DNA of 64,000 bases, taken from assembly GCF_008831285.2 (NCBI RefSeq), contig NC_045145.1, positions 16,818,040 through 16,882,039 of the forward strand, in the 5' to 3' direction. The notes below the pieces were generated by a model, which saw only the letters and a program-made list of their open reading frames with translations, made no database searches and was not told the origin of the DNA. Made by a program: the position numbers and the translations under genes. This document shows positions 46,385 through 59,861 of this stretch, in pieces (position 1 is the first letter of the stretch; every line of letters begins with the position of its first letter). This stretch comes from Nymphaea colorata (lineage: Eukaryota; Streptophyta; Magnoliopsida; Nymphaeales; Nymphaeaceae).

Positions 46385-49300
46385 GAATCCCGTTAAACGA
46401 CGCCAAGGAAGAACCGAGAATCGGAAGGAAATGGGGCTCAATAATCAGGAAAACTAAGGCACAGAAAATCCAAGAACAGCACAAGAAGAGAGCGTGCGAA
46501 AGAGAGAGCGTGGGGGAAGGATAGGACGATATCCAGGAACGATTTCCGGGGGGGGATTTTAGCGCGTTTTCTCATGTTTATCTTTGTTGAGCTTTTAAGA
46601 CATGAGAGAGGCACCTACAGTTGCCAGATTAACGAGCCGTTTGGACCGTACATCAGGGTCCTGGGTCCGAACGAGTGAGGGATGGGTCGGACCCTGTGAA
46701 CAATACGGATCGACCGGATCCAAATATTCAGTAGTGCATGACTGTATTCCCTTTCAAGATCCAAGATCCAGATGTGATTTGGACCTCGGGATGACGTTTA
46801 AGGTCCTCCTAAGGTATCATACCTTGTCCTGTTTGGATCCAATAAACAGGCCTTGATACACACTCACTTTCCAAGTGGGATGATTTGGATCACTATCAAA
46901 ATTCAAAGACAACAGGCTTTTACGAGTCATTTAAATTGGTTGGTATTCCAAATTAACCTTTGTTTTATTCAGTTGTTTAGAAAAATCAAGAGCAAAACCT
47001 TAAAGTGCGCCGATTTGGACGTTGCAATTTAGACCACCTTTTCCTACTGCGATTAAAACGAGTAAGCGACCTAGGCTTTACACCAACATGAATGAACTGA
47101 TGATGTAGACAAATTATATGTAAACTTTCTTCGTTTCCTGAGACTGATAGTTTTGATTTCCCAAAACCATGCAGTTTTCTCAAAAACTTTAATGTGGTTA
47201 TTTCTTCTCCTGTTTGAAAATGGCAGTCATTTGAAGAAGTATTGTGTTGTCACGTTAATTTGTTTCCCCAAAGTATTGCACTTCTATTTGGATGTGAAAC
47301 CATTGTATAAGTGATGGTTTGTCGTTTGATGCACACATTTAGGTAATGTTGTCAAAAGGGGATGAATCCAGCCGAGACAGTCAGCCATTCATGAGGTGAA
47401 TAAGCTTAAGCTTTGCTTTGAAGTTTGTGAACGCAACCGGAAGTGGAGCTAACAATTTTTCATTATTATAATGAAAAACTATAGTTTTGAAGTTTTGATA
47501 AAAATTAAAATATATTTTTTTTTGCCTCATACCATTTTTTTGGTAAAGTGAATACTAATGACAAGTTAGCCCTCACTTTTTTTTTTAGTATGGTTAATGT
47601 TAATGAGATACAATTTTTGGTCAAGTGAATACTAATGACTTACAATTGTAATTAGTCATGACCTTTTTGGTATAGTGAGTATTAATAACATACAATTGTC
47701 ATTAGTCATAGCGAAAAGGCTCTTCACTTGCCGGTTTGTTTTTTTTAGTTAAAAATTGTTAAAAAATGCTCTGTCCTTGATGTGCATGCTAGCATGGACC
47801 GTATCTTCTTAAGATTTTCAAGAAAAAATCAATGTTGAAAAAAGTGGACCTAGAAAGGGTTGACTTTTTGGTGAAAGATTTTTTTCCAAATTCAATGAAA
47901 AACAAATTGTAAAATTCAATGTATTTGACAAAGCAGGAGAAGAAAATATCACGATGCACAATTTTTTTCCTGTGCATCAAACACGACCTTAAATAACCTA
48001 GAACACAAGTTGGGTCAGTAGACTCCGCCTTGTACTCATGGACAACTTTCAACATAACTATGGTCAACTAGGAAAAATCTTCTATGGAAAATTATGTGAG
48101 TGCCATAGCCACATGCATCTGCACTAGATTTCTATTCGCAAGACATTATCCAAAGCCACAAAAAAAAAAAAAAACAACATCAAGGAGAAACTAAGGGTGG
48201 TTGAGAATTCAACTATTTTTGCCGGAGAATGATTTTCAGGCATCAAACATCATATTTAAGATGATTGTTTGCAAGTGGATGGTGATGGCGATTTGGTATC
48301 CTAATTCTAATTGAGCCTTTGCTAACTTTTGCGGACAATTAATATCGGCGACATTTTCCAGCAAGGCCACATGAACCCATGTGGCGAGCGTAGGGCCATA
48401 AATACTAAGCACCGAACCTTTGCTTTCAATCGTTATAAAGGGTCCAAAAACAAATTCCATTTCGAGAATGAACCATCTGACGCTGTAGATACATTAACTC
48501 GTGCCTATAATTTTTTAAGTTTATAAAGTTGATGGCTCTCCTACTAAACTACCATCCTGAAATCTCATTCGTTACTGCTGATCATGCTTTTGCTGCTTTT
48601 CCAACTACTGATCATGCTTGTGGTGCTGCTTTTAAAAAACCAGTTCGTCTCGTGTCTGTTGGGAGCCGCATGGCGCATGAATAGTGGCTATAAAAAGTTT
48701 CACAAGTTCTCTTTCCACTTGTTTTAAAGGTTGATTGCAACTGAAACTCTCTTAATGACTTTCTAAAAGACAACCCATCTATACAAAAAGATTGAAGAAT
48801 GTTAGTGTAGAACATCCATTCTGCAATTTAAATGTGAAAATCAGTAGGGAAAAAAACAGCTACTGATTCAGCCACAGCTCTGTGTCAGAAATCCTCCGCC
48901 GGAGAGATATCTTGGATCTACGTATGTACGGGAAAAGCGAAGTTCTTTTTCAAAAAAGGGAGGATATTCCGTTCCATATGCCGTTTCCGGGAGCAGCTCG
49001 TATCTCGAAAAAGAGGGATAACGTGGGATAAAGCAGCCGTCAGGTGTCGGGAAACTTAAAGAGTCAAATGGGCGGGCATTATGACACCTATCGGCCATTG
49101 AGTTTCAACTTTTAGCATAGTCCTGCCATTAATGGCAGATTGCTGGACACATTAACCTAGGCGAATCGTACTCATTATGGCCATATTCACGTGCTGCTGC
49201 GTCTTTCCTTTAAAATATAAAGTTACAATTATGCTTGTGATGCGGATGATTAAAATTAAAAAGTATGATATTTGTAAAAGGCAAGCTCATAATTAGTTAA

Positions 49301-49516
49301 TTAATTACCTGAATGAAATAAGGGGAACTAGAAATAAAAAGTGCTGGAGTTCACGAACTTGGTCGCGTGTTTCCTGACATGACCAAACGAGATCTTTCCC
49401 ACGTCATGGTCGCAATTTTTAGAACCCGCACTTTTTTCTTTTCGCGCGAATTCCTTTTCCGAGAGTTTCGGGTCGTGAATCCAAATTACCAAATGGTACA
49501 TCTTTTCGAAGTCAAG

Positions 49517-49549
49517 GACGCCCGTGAACCGCACGTTCTCACGGGCGTC
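49517..49549. repeat. Perfect 11-bp inverted repeat upstream of FPS
   Basis: GACGCCCGTGA (49517-49527) and its exact reverse complement TCACGGGCGTC (49539-49549) are separated by 11 bases. It is GC-rich against an AT-rich background, about 265-300 bases before the FPS ATG. Confidence 0.8.
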
Positions 49550-49567
49550 GTGGTCAAGTTTGAGAAC

Positions 49568-49575
49568 TGACGTCA
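49568..49575. promoter_or_regulatory. TGACGTCA palindrome (candidate bZIP site)
   Basis: A perfect TGACGTCA lies 240 bases before the FPS start codon; another ACGTCA core (CCCACGTCATGG) lies near 49399. ACGT-core palindromes are classical binding sites for TGA/bZIP factors. Function here is inference from motif and position. Confidence 0.4.
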
Positions 49576-49814
49576 TCCAATTCCCTCGAGTCGAGTAGAT
49601 TACGAGAGAGCCCCCCGTGTGGAGGCGATATTCCAAAGCGGGTCTTTTGAAGTGGTCGACCTGTTTAAAATGTTTGGACGGGAAGCGGTGTTCTATCCCT
49701 CTCCCCGCATCCTTGGGTGCTTTCTTTCTCCCTTTGTCTCTTCAGATCTTCTGGTGCTGCTGCTTTTCCTCTCACTCAGATCTCTTCTCTCTCTGTCTCC
49801 TCTCTGGTTTGGTT

Positions 49815-52800
49815 ATGGCGTCGAACGCGAGCTCCGACGATCTGAAGCCCGTCTTCAGGGAGGTGTACGGTCGCCTGAAGGAGGAGCTCCTCAATGATCC
49901 TGCGGTTGACTACACTGAAGACGCTCGCCAGTGGATCGAAAAGGTAAGGATGTAGAGAGGGAACGTTCTTTCTCTTTCTCTTTCTCTCTCTCTCAGTTGA
50001 ACTTCATTTGTTCGGTATCGGGAGATCTGACGGGGTTCTTAGGAATGTCCGAGTTAGTCGCGAAATCTGTGTCCGGCGTGGATTATGTGTGCGTTTCTGT
50101 TACATTCACGAGTCTCCTCTGCTTTCACCTTTACGATTTTCTGCAATGCGCGAGAAAAAATGATCGTTTCTCCGGGATTTTTTTTCTTTTTTCTTTTTTT
50201 TTTTTCCTGAGAGCTTCTTGCTCGTGTTCTCCTAATTTGGTTGGAACGGAAGAATTGAAACTTGAAGGAGTAAATTCGTACATTTTCGTTTTACCTGTTG
50301 TAAGTTTTTGCTGGAAAAGTTTCAAAACTTGAAAGAGAAAACATTTTCCTGTAATGTTTTATGTTCTCTTGAAACATTTTGCTTCTTATTCGAAGTTAGT
50401 CAAATTTCTGACTTGGAACCTTTGGATCCTGGGGACATTGTGATTTCTGTGTTCACTCATCTTTTTGATATTCTGGAAAATTTCCAATACGAGAATTCTT
50501 TTGTGCGCGCGTGCGCGGCCGACCCGCGCAAGTGAGTATATATTATTCACTTGCAGCTCAGGTGGTGAAGATTTTCCTTCTTAAGGGTTCCCATTCAGGT
50601 TTCTAGAATTGTTAGATCACTTGAAATCTGTAGTTTTAACAACATAGGGTTGTTGCATGTTAATTTTGGTTACCTTAATTGCCGAGTCTTAGGTAGTTCT
50701 GTGTAGAAGCCGTTCAATTGATCTGGTTTTTTGTTTTTGTTTGTTTGTTTTTTTTTTTTTTTTTTGCAGATGCTCGATTACAATGTGCCAGGAGGTGGAA
50801 GTTCGCATCTTTTATGTTTTTTCGTTTCATCAAGAGATCGAAATTCATTTCTTGCTTTTGATTCTAATCCTTTTCTTCTTATTATGCTAGGAATTACAAT
50901 GTCGAGGGTTCTTTTGTGATAGAAACTTGTGTTATCCATATATTACTCTTTGCAGGAAAGCTAAACAGAGGAATGTCCGTAATCGATAGTTACAAATTGT
51001 TGAAAGAAGGGCAGCATTTAAGTGAAGAAGAAGTCTTCCTTGGGTGTGCTCTTGGATGGTGTATCGAGTGGGTAATAACTTATCTCTGCATTTCCTTGGC
51101 AGTCTTCTAGTTTCCGGTTGGGTTATTTGACTTTGTTTCCAAATCAGTATTCTTACTTTACTAGTATCATTCTTGTTGCGTGTCATATGATTTGCATCTT
51201 TCCTAAACTTGCAGCTCCAAGCTTATTTTCTTGTGCTGGATGATATCATGGACAACTCACACACACGCCGTGGACAACCATGTTGGTTCCGGCTGCCCAA
51301 GGTGCCTTCTGTGTAAAATTTGCTGATCTTTACCAATCAACCTCTTTGAATCTACCTTAGCCTTTCATCAGATGTGCTGTGTTCGTAGCACTTGTTATTC
51401 GGAATATGTTGCTTTCAGAGAAGATATTCAAACTATATTCTTGTTTCATTTAGTTCCATTTTTTTTTTGCTGTTAGCATTTTTGTTGAATTCATAGTTTC
51501 TCAAACGAGAATCAGACTTGTTTTCAAGGGAACGACTTCCCCGGCTTAGTGGTATTAGATACTTGCAGTCACTATGAGATGATGTTGGGAAATAGTATCA
51601 TATATCTGCTAGGTGATCCGTGAAACTTTTGTTCCATCAACCTTTGACTGATGTTACTAAGGAAGGACTTTGTTTTGGGAAAAATATGGATTCAGTTATG
51701 TAACTTAAAAGGAGTTTGTAATAACCAATTGTTTGACGCAAAAAACAGGGTTAACTTATAGACTTCATGTTTTAACAAGAATGACTAATTTTTAAGTGTT
51801 GACTTGTTGAATCTTTCTTTCTGTTATTCAAGTAGCAGGTGTATACCAAAATTTGCAGATCTATACCTGCAAGCTTCATCACTGGAGGAAAAGTTAAGCC
51901 TGATCTCCTTTTCTGATCAAAAGAGAAAATTTACAGCATAAGCTGTCAGACATGGCTTCGTTGTCTATTCTATGACCACTTTCTTGGACATGAATTAATC
52001 TGCACCTATGGAAGCAACGTCGATTATGGACTGTAGAAAGCATTATTTACCTTAAAATTCCTTGTGGACAGTATTATTAAATTTCATAGGAGCTTTCCGA
52101 GTATAAAGTGGAAAAGTGAAATGTACCTGTAATACTGAATAAGGCCAGACTCGCTGAGCCTATAATTTCTGAAATTCCCCTGGCTTCTGTGATTCTCCAT
52201 CACATGCAGAAAAGGATACAACTTCTGCAAACACAGAGTGAAACTTGTTCTAAATTTTAAGTACTTTATATGGAATTTGGATCCATTATAGCTTCTGACG
52301 TTTGGTTGGATTTTGAATTTGAGAAATCATGGTTGTTATTTTTCAACCTTTGGCAAAAAATAAACGCCTAAATTATACATGTTCTGCTCCACAAATATCT
52401 CCAGTTCTTTGAAGCTTGAAAGTTAAAAGTATTGAGTTGAGATAGTGACTTTGATAGTGCACTGCCAAATATATCATATCCAATTGTAGAGAATATCAAT
52501 ATTTTAAAAGGATCTATCTGAAAGAAATTTTTTTTCTTGCCTTTCCTTTCAACTTTTTCCCCTACATTTTTTTCTCTTACCAGATCCACATTTTCTTTTG
52601 GGATTTTCTTCTCCAAATGTGCAATTGATTTAAACAAATCGATGATATGGATGGTAGGACTAGATCTACTGAATGCTAGCTTGATGAGTATGAACATAGA
52701 TATCAGCAACAGTGTCTAATTGATTATTATCAAGATGATGATCTTATAGAGCGGTCACTTTTGGCAGCGGTAAGTGACTTATTTTGTTAATTTCCCATGT

Positions 52801-53341
52801 ATATGAACCTTAGTGGAATGTAGACCAGAAAATTGTTTCTTCTTTACTGTCCTCAAAGTTCTACATATGCTGTCTGACACTTTTATTTGTATGTCACAGG
52901 TGGGCTTGATTGCAGTGAATGATGGAATCATCCTCCGTAACCATATCTGTAGGATTTTGAAGAAGCATTTCAGAGATAAGCCTTACTATGTAGATCTCCT
53001 GGATCTATTCAATGAGGTGGCTGCATTTTTCTTGTTTAGATAAATAATCTTATTTGAGTTAGCTGAGTATCATCATTCATAGGAAGGTGTATATTTCTCT
53101 GGCAGGTTGAGTTCCAGACAGCTTTAGGCCAGACGCTGGATTTGATCACTACGCACGAGGGGGCGAAAGATCTTTCTAAGTACCAACTGCCAGTGTATGT
53201 GGACAGTTTAACGCTTTTTTTACAGAATCTGCCTGAATTTAAAAGTTAATTCATTTGTTGTTTTAGTGCTTGGAGTGCTAACTAGAAACTCCAGTAACTT
53301 GAAGTTCTGCTAACTTCTTTTTTAAGGCAATATTCCTTACA

Positions 53342-53377
<36 letters not shown>

Positions 53378-53762
53378 TAGAGGGAGAGAGAGAGAGAGAG
53401 AGAAGTAAAGAAATGACGCTCCTAGAGTACTTACCTCCATATTTTAAAAACCATAGCTAAAGTTTGTGTTATTGCAATCAGATCTTATATACACATTCAG
53501 CATGATTAATTTAATAGAATAATGTTTTAGATCATGTTTCTGGAAATGAAAACATATATTTTAAGTCTTACAAATTGGTATATTTTGAGCAATTGGTTTT
53601 TCAATGTATTAGGGTGCCCATATTTACACTACAACTACATGATCTAAAACTTTTTTTCTACTAAGCAAAATGTATGTCAATAATATCTCTACAAGGTTGG
53701 TTGAACAGAAAAGCATTTATGATAAAGGAAACTTTGTAAGTGAGTTAAGTGCTTCAGGAAAC

Positions 53763-53830
<68 letters not shown>

Positions 53831-55032
53831 CCCATTTTGGCCATCCTTCCTCTTTCTAAATTACCTTTTTCTGGATGCTATTTTGAAATTGTTGAGTGGG
53901 TGATGCAGTTACAGGCGCATTGTTCAGTACAAGACTGCATATTATTCGTTTTATCTTCCTGTAAGTAAACTGTTCCATCTTAGTAAAATAAGTAGTGATC
54001 ATGATTTGTAAATTACTTTGCTGTTGGCATGCCATATATTGAGGTCCAACTCTTACAAATTTAAAGCCCTTTCTGATTTGGTTAGTGTATTGGCAAGGCA
54101 TCTTTTGCTTTTGATAAGAATCTCTTATGTAGCAACTGGCAAGTACTAAAATGTTACATAATCCAAGAAATGCATATCATATACAGGTTGCATGTGCATT
54201 GCTTATGTCGGGGGAAAATCTTGAATCCTTCGGTGATGTGAAGAACATTCTTGTCGAAATGGGTACCTATTTTCAAGTACAGGTAATGGCAAACAATAAA
54301 AAAATCTGTAGTGGTCATTGTTTCTTTAATTACTTTCTTAGGTAACAGAAAATGTTGATTCTGTTTCTAACTTTTAGGATGATTATCTTGACTGTTTTGG
54401 TGATCCTAAAGTGATTGGCAAGGTAAGTTTCTAACGTCTTTGCATTTCATTTCCTGACAACAAACCCTATCATGTCTCCTTTGTCCATTATCGATTTACA
54501 GCATTTGATTGTTGCATATTTACCTTATCAGATTGGAACTGACATTGAAGATTTCAAGTGCTCTTGGTTGATTGTCCAAGCTCTGGAGCGTGCTCATGAA
54601 GACCAAGTTAAAATATTGACTGTAATTAACACTTCAGCTGCTTGATTTCTGTTGAAACTTTTTATTTGTACAGTTAACTTCAGTATCCTGCAATGATGCT
54701 TCTAAATCTTGTGTTTATTAACTGCACCAGCACTTGTTTTGTTTTAGGAGAGCTATGGCAGAACAGATGCTGACTGTGTGAAAACGGTGAAGCAGGTTTA
54801 CAGGGACCTTGATCTTCAGGTTCTCTTCTGCAATTAGTGGATATCCTCTTTCTCGTGCTTCTGATGTTCCCAGCATCCATTGTAATATTTCATTTGAATG
54901 CAGAACGTCTTCTTAGAGTACGAACGTGCTAGTTATGAGAAACTGATCTCCTCCATTGAAGCCCAGCCAAGTACGTCAGTGCAGAAAGTCTTGAAATCAT
55001 TCCTGGGGAAGATTTACAAGAGGCAGAAGTAA
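49815..55032 (+). CDS. FPS: Farnesyl diphosphate synthase
   Basis: Exons: 49815-49943, 50770-50794, 50956-51071, 51215-51301, 52900-53016, 53106-53194, 53909-53960, 54187-54282, 54378-54422, 54532-54621, 54748-54819, 54904-55032; the sum is 1047 nt, 348 residues, the usual plant length. The enzyme condenses two IPP with DMAPP to make farnesyl diphosphate for sterols, sesquiterpenes and protein prenylation. The first Asp-rich motif is DDIMD at 99-103 (in [13 protein letters not shown], with the aromatic at -4 typical of short-chain eukaryotic enzymes). RRGQPCWF follows. The second Asp-rich motif is DDYLD at 238-242, coded at the start of exon 9. The C-terminus KIYKRQK is typical. There is no N-terminal presequence, so the cytosolic form is expected. 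The start is the first ATG after the CT-rich leader. Frames are matched across all introns and no damage is seen. Confidence 0.96.
53345..53375. repeat. (TA)n then (GA)n microsatellite in FPS intron 6
   Basis: A TA run followed by a GA run up to about 53402, between FPS exons 6 and 7. Confidence 0.9.
53767..53829. repeat. Long (TA)n microsatellite in FPS intron 6
   Basis: About 31 uninterrupted TA units, the longest dinucleotide array in the window, 80 bases before the exon 7 acceptor. It is likely to vary in length between individuals. Confidence 0.95.
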
Positions 55033-58000
55033 GTTCAGAGCAGATAAGGAAAAGGAAAAATTGTAGTCTTTTGTACCTTTTTTATTATTATTTTTATTTT
55101 TTTTTTGTCTGTCGAAGAGTAATTTTCCTTTGAGTATTTATCGGGAAAGTGCTGTTTGATTATCTTCATGAAGTTGTACGCTGGAGAGAGGTCTGCATCT
55201 CTCAGGCCTTCCATGGCTGGTTTTAACCTGGTTAGAATTGAATTAATCATAGGCAAGTGGCATGGCAGTATGGCACCATCTTTGCTTACTGATTCAAGCT
55301 TACTTCTGGTTCATCCTTCTTGCTTCCAATATAGTTTATGCGCATGCGGTGGTACATGCTTGTTCGTCGAGTGCATTCTTTGGCATTTGAATTGACTACA
55401 AATAATTGCAAATTGGACCGAAGAATGGAGCGAGCGAGAGAGAAATTCAGTCTTGCAGAGAGTTAAAAGCAGGAAATTTAAAAGTGGTATGCGTCTGCCA
55501 AACCCCAACTTGCTTAGAGAAAATGAAGAGATTGAGGGAATGAATCATGGAGTTGGCTTTGCAAAGAAAGTTGCCAGTATGTTCTTTTTTTTTATCACAG
55601 AGTCATTTTTCTCTCTTTTGACACACTTCTTCAGTTGTCATAGAATTTAGTGTTAAAATCTTGACATGTAAATTGGGAGCTTATTGAGTTCCAGGCACTC
55701 TTCCTACACAAAATAATCACACCACGAACTTTTATATGGTCCTTTCAACTTACAGAAGGACATTATTATTTTATTCATTGCACTGTGCTTTTAGCTTATC
55801 GGTGAAGCCATATGATCTTATCTAGCAGCTCTGAGCAAGTGTGGCCTGGATGAGGGAATCCAGAAAGACGAGGGCCTGTTTTGAAATGAAGCTCAAATAT
55901 TTGGACCAGAATGAAGATGTTGAGAAAGAAGGTAAATGTAACTGGATTGATTCTATCCACTTTAATTACATATCCAAATGGGTGTACACGATATGTGTTC
56001 AGTTAGCTTAAATGGATTCTTACTAATACATGTCCAAAATATGGAACTAGTTTTGAAAGCTAAACATGAACTGCACCCGACCCGTTCCCAGTGTGCTGTT
56101 TACAGTAATAAAGTGCACATGCATTAGCCCCTTTAAATTGAAGCCCATGTTATGCTTCAAATATCACGTTTCAGTACGAACCATAGCTGTTATTATTTTT
56201 CCTCAGATGTAGCTTCCGGGGAATTGAATAAGAATAAAGTTTCATAATTTTCATGTTTTAAATAGAAAATTAAGTTTCTGTTTCTTCAGTTTTCAGATTT
56301 TTTCTAATTGCTGGCTCAAGCTTCCAGGGGGCCGTCAAATTATATTGATACCAACGTTAGAGGATGCCACTTCTATGGCTATCGGAGAATTTTTCAGATC
56401 TGGCGTATTGGTTAGGAGCATCAACAAAACATACATCATCCTCATTTGAAAACAGTATAAAAACGATTCTTCTGATCATTTTAGGCCAATCTCTCAATCT
56501 AATAGCACTTTCAAGTTTATTATAAGGATCATGATCAACAGAATACAACCCATCTTGTGATGTATCAGATCCACCAATCAGAAAGCCTTCTTACCTGGTA
56601 GAAGTATTCATGACAACGTCCTCCTCGCCGAGAAGCCATCCAATGCTTTAAGGCACAAAAGAAATGATGTTGCCTGAATGAAGACTGACATAAGCAAAGC
56701 CTACGACCATGTAGATGACGGTCCTCGAGAAAACTCTCAACGCTTTGGTTTCTTCAACATCCTTCTTTCAGCGACCACAGTCTTCGCTGCCTTACTAGTC
56801 AAAGGTCGTGGAATCTGAAAACTCAAGGTAGAACTTAATCCACTTCAAACTAGGTGAGCTGTCTTTCGAAACTCGAACTAAAAACTGGTCTAATAAAACC
56901 TGACCTGAACCCAAGAAAACTTGACCCACTTACACCAGTACTCACCATGCATCCACGCTTGGGCACCTCAACTTAGTGGTCTCTATAAACAGCTGGTTCT
57001 TGCATTGATGCAGTTCAACTCCATAGATGGGTCCAAATTTCTATTCAAAGTGACTGAAAACGTTTTTCATAAGTGGGATGGATTAAAAAAAAAAATGCAG
57101 ATATAAAACAAAGGTTGTTAACTTTCTTCCTTGAGCTGAAAATGATGGTAAGTGTGATATTTAAGTTCAAAAGTGTACCGTCAGATTCACAAACAAACCA
57201 GAATCTTAAAGACATAATTATGTGATATTCAAGAGTTGAAAAGTGTACCGTCAGATTCACAAACAAACCAGAATCTTAAAAGCATAATTATGTAGTCTTA
57301 ATAAATAAACATTAAAAAAAAAAACTCTAATACTGTCTTTGCTAAATAATTATGCTGGTGCTAGGCCAAGAGACTTTCCCTACAAAGTCGGTAAATATTA
57401 TCTCGAGCACCGTAATCTTGTATATTTTATGACATTCAAAGTCAATGCATTTACAAAATCACGGATGCATGAGACGAAGTAACAAGAGACGTTTGCATAT
57501 ATGCCAATGAAATTTAACAATTTAAAAATGCACCATTTTCCATGTCCCTCAATGTTAAAAACTTGATCAACTATTCGAGTTTTGCTTTGGTATGTCAAAC
57601 TTATTGACTTAAGAGATGCATCCTTATCAGTTGGTGTAAAACCCTCGATCCGCCCTCCCTTGCCTACGAGGTCAGAGTCTTTCCCCTCTACCTTGTGGGG
57701 AAACCGAGGCTATAAATTCCGAAACCTCTAAAAAAGCAGCCAGGCTTATCATGTTTTATGATTATGAAAGAAAGAAGGATTGGTTTTTGGCCAAGTTTGC
57801 TGCAAAATCTAAATGGATGGTGGTACTAATTTGCGCACAAAACACAAATAAAAAAAGTTAAAGTTTTCCATGGGAGAGACAAAATAGAATGAACGTAATT
57901 ATATTATAGTTATAATTATAATTGTTATTGAACTTGAATAATAGATTAAGAGAGATAAAGCAAGAACATACGAATTACACAAAGTCGGAAAAATTAAAGA

Positions 58001-58830
58001 GAGAAAAACAAACAACATGAGATCCCAGTGGCCAACAAGAGGGGAAAGATCTATTTGAAGGTAGTTAATCATTTTTATTCTCTCATTTACTATGCTTTCA
58101 GAAGAACTAAAGTTGAATTGGCCAAAATGTGTTTTCCTTGTCAGTGCGAGGTCGGACTTTTTGGCAACATTGAAATTCCAGTTGCTTTTCGAAAAATTTT
58201 CTGGTTCTTTTTTCGAGAGCATCCCTTCCTCAGGAGCGGGATACTTAATGAGCCCTTTCTAGAAGTATAAATATTTAAGAAATGAGCGGCTTCTAGAGCT
58301 GTTAATCACATGGCGATTAGTTTATTAGAGGGAGGGAGGGAGAGATAATCTTATATTTTGCCTTGAAAATGGCAAATTTTATGCAGGAAGAACAAGAAAC
58401 TTTAACAAACAATAACTATACTATCATTTCACTTGGATTCAGGAAAATTTAAGCAGGAAGAACAAGAAACTTTGACCCACTATATTATTATTTCACTTGA
58501 ACCCAGAAAAGTTTAGTACACTATGGGGCTTCCTGACATTGTGATCTGTGCATCTCATGGCCCCTTTCCCCATTTCTTAAAATGAGAGAGAAGACCATGA
58601 AGTCAACACTGCAGCCAAGTTGCACTTTCTTTATAAGTATCTTATGTGTTAAAAAGAAGCCTTTTCTTGACAGACGGAAAGGATATAAATCGAAATGAGA
58701 CAGCCCATAATTATTCTAAATCGATCTCCAAGGTGCGCATCTTCCTTCTAGCCCCAAGGTTTTACCAGTGCAGAAACTAATTGGTTTTCGTTATTATCAA
58801 TAAATAAGTGCTGCACAAAAAGCTTCGACG
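55033..58830. other. Intergenic spacer after FPS
   Basis: Begins with the probable FPS 3' UTR. No coding exon with a recognisable domain was found on either strand. I looked specifically for an N-terminal C2 domain belonging to the next gene and did not see one. It contains the 70-bp tandem repeat at 57171-57310. Confidence 0.5.
57171..57310. repeat. 70-bp tandem duplication
   Basis: AAGTGTACCGTCAGATTCAC starts at 57171 and 57241, and both copies continue AAACAAACCAGAATCTTAAA and CATAATTATGT. The copies are nearly identical, so the duplication is fairly recent. Confidence 0.9.
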
Positions 58831-59861
58831 TCTATAAGCGCGGTCTGACCTGAAGAAACCGCCTAAGATCTGTGCTGGAAGAGGAAGACGAATACTTCAG
58901 AGTTGAACTTTGTTGGTAGTTTGAAATTCCTAGGACCAAGCTTCTTAGAAAATTACGGCTTTTCAGCATATTCAAGCTAAATCAAGATCGTGGTACGTAC
59001 AAACGTTCTTTCTTTCTCTGTCCTGTTTTGGCGTTGTTTGCTTCAAGTGCATTGTCAGAGATGAGATTAAAGACTTTCAGTGACCAAACATAATGATGCT
59101 TGAGTTTCTTACTTTAATAGAGAGAATGCATCACTGGGAAAAGAAGCTAACAAATAAGTCTCCACCTCTGCAAATGGAATTTAGTTTCAGATTCACGATG
59201 TTGCAAGAGGGAAAACCAGTCTTTGATATTTTCTTTTGCAGTTAAACAAGGGAGGGAAAGACATCTTGATGGTTAAGCATTTCGTTGGTATAGGAAAGAC
59301 ATCTGCTTTGGAGGTCATTGCTTGATGCAATATAAAGTGCTCGACATCTGCTGACATTTCATAAGAATACAATTTTTTTTTTTTTTGCAGCTGCAAGAGA
59401 GAAAGCATGAACATCATTGGATTTTCCCAGGGCAAGTGATGCCAGTGACATTTTGATGAGACTCTTAAGAGATTCTTCCTTTTATGTTGCTTTTGCATGT
59501 TCTCTCTATTTTTCATTTGAAGACTTCCAAACTCGCCATGTGTATCCAGAAGCTTGCTAGAGAAAATTTCGTTCGTCGTTTACAATACCTTCTTGATACA
59601 GTTTCTGCTTTCTAAAACTGAGAATACTTTTGCAAGGAAAAGTCATCTTCAGGGAAATCAAATCTCCCAACAAGAATAACATGCAAGAAAGTGCCATGGA
59701 CTGACACCTAAGATTGGCATGTTATCGAGCATCCAATCAGGGAAATGGAAAACGATTCTGCATATGATTTGAGCAACTCAGTTGCATGAGCCTGATGATC
59801 AGAGCTTCACAGGTGATGTTGTTCTAGGCCATCATTGCCCCTCAGATGATCAGAAATCGAA
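58831..59861 (+). other. Probable promoter and 5' leader of the C2-GRAM gene
   Basis: A TATAAG lies at 58833-58838. A GTACGT donor follows near 58992, and acceptors preceded by T-rich tracts end near 59241 (CTTTTGCAG) and 59391 (TTTTTGCAG), so one or more non-coding leader exons are likely. The frame starting at 59782 (EPDDQSFTGDVVLG...) is open but runs in a different frame from the main protein. No C2 motif is seen here. Confidence 0.4.

Larger units (their letters stand above)
46341..49814. other. Spacer between divergent RNE and FPS genes
   Basis: No recognised gene. The RNE leader and promoter lie at about 46341-46600 (GA-rich). Loosely repeated AGTGAATACTAATGAC-like blocks lie at about 47545-47710. 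A 76-codon minus-strand frame at 48868-49098 has no recognised domain. The 300 bases before FPS hold GC-rich hairpins and an ACGT-core palindrome, followed by a CT-rich leader at about 49695-49800. Confidence 0.5.

Noticed and set aside
47940-48000. TIR-like CATCAAACACGACCTTAA resembling a MITE end
   Set aside because: Only a short local hairpin (GATGCACA / TGTGCATC) was found. No matching opposite terminus or target duplication could be placed.
48868-49098. 76-codon minus-strand frame (MADRCHNARPFDSLSF...)
   Set aside because: Continuous and rich in Pro and Tyr, but with no recognised family, no splice context and no promoter. Left out of the gene list for lack of support.
49328-49636. 102-codon minus-strand and 67-codon plus-strand frames before FPS
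   Set aside because: They overlap each other in a GC-richer, hairpin-containing promoter region. Neither shows domain features.
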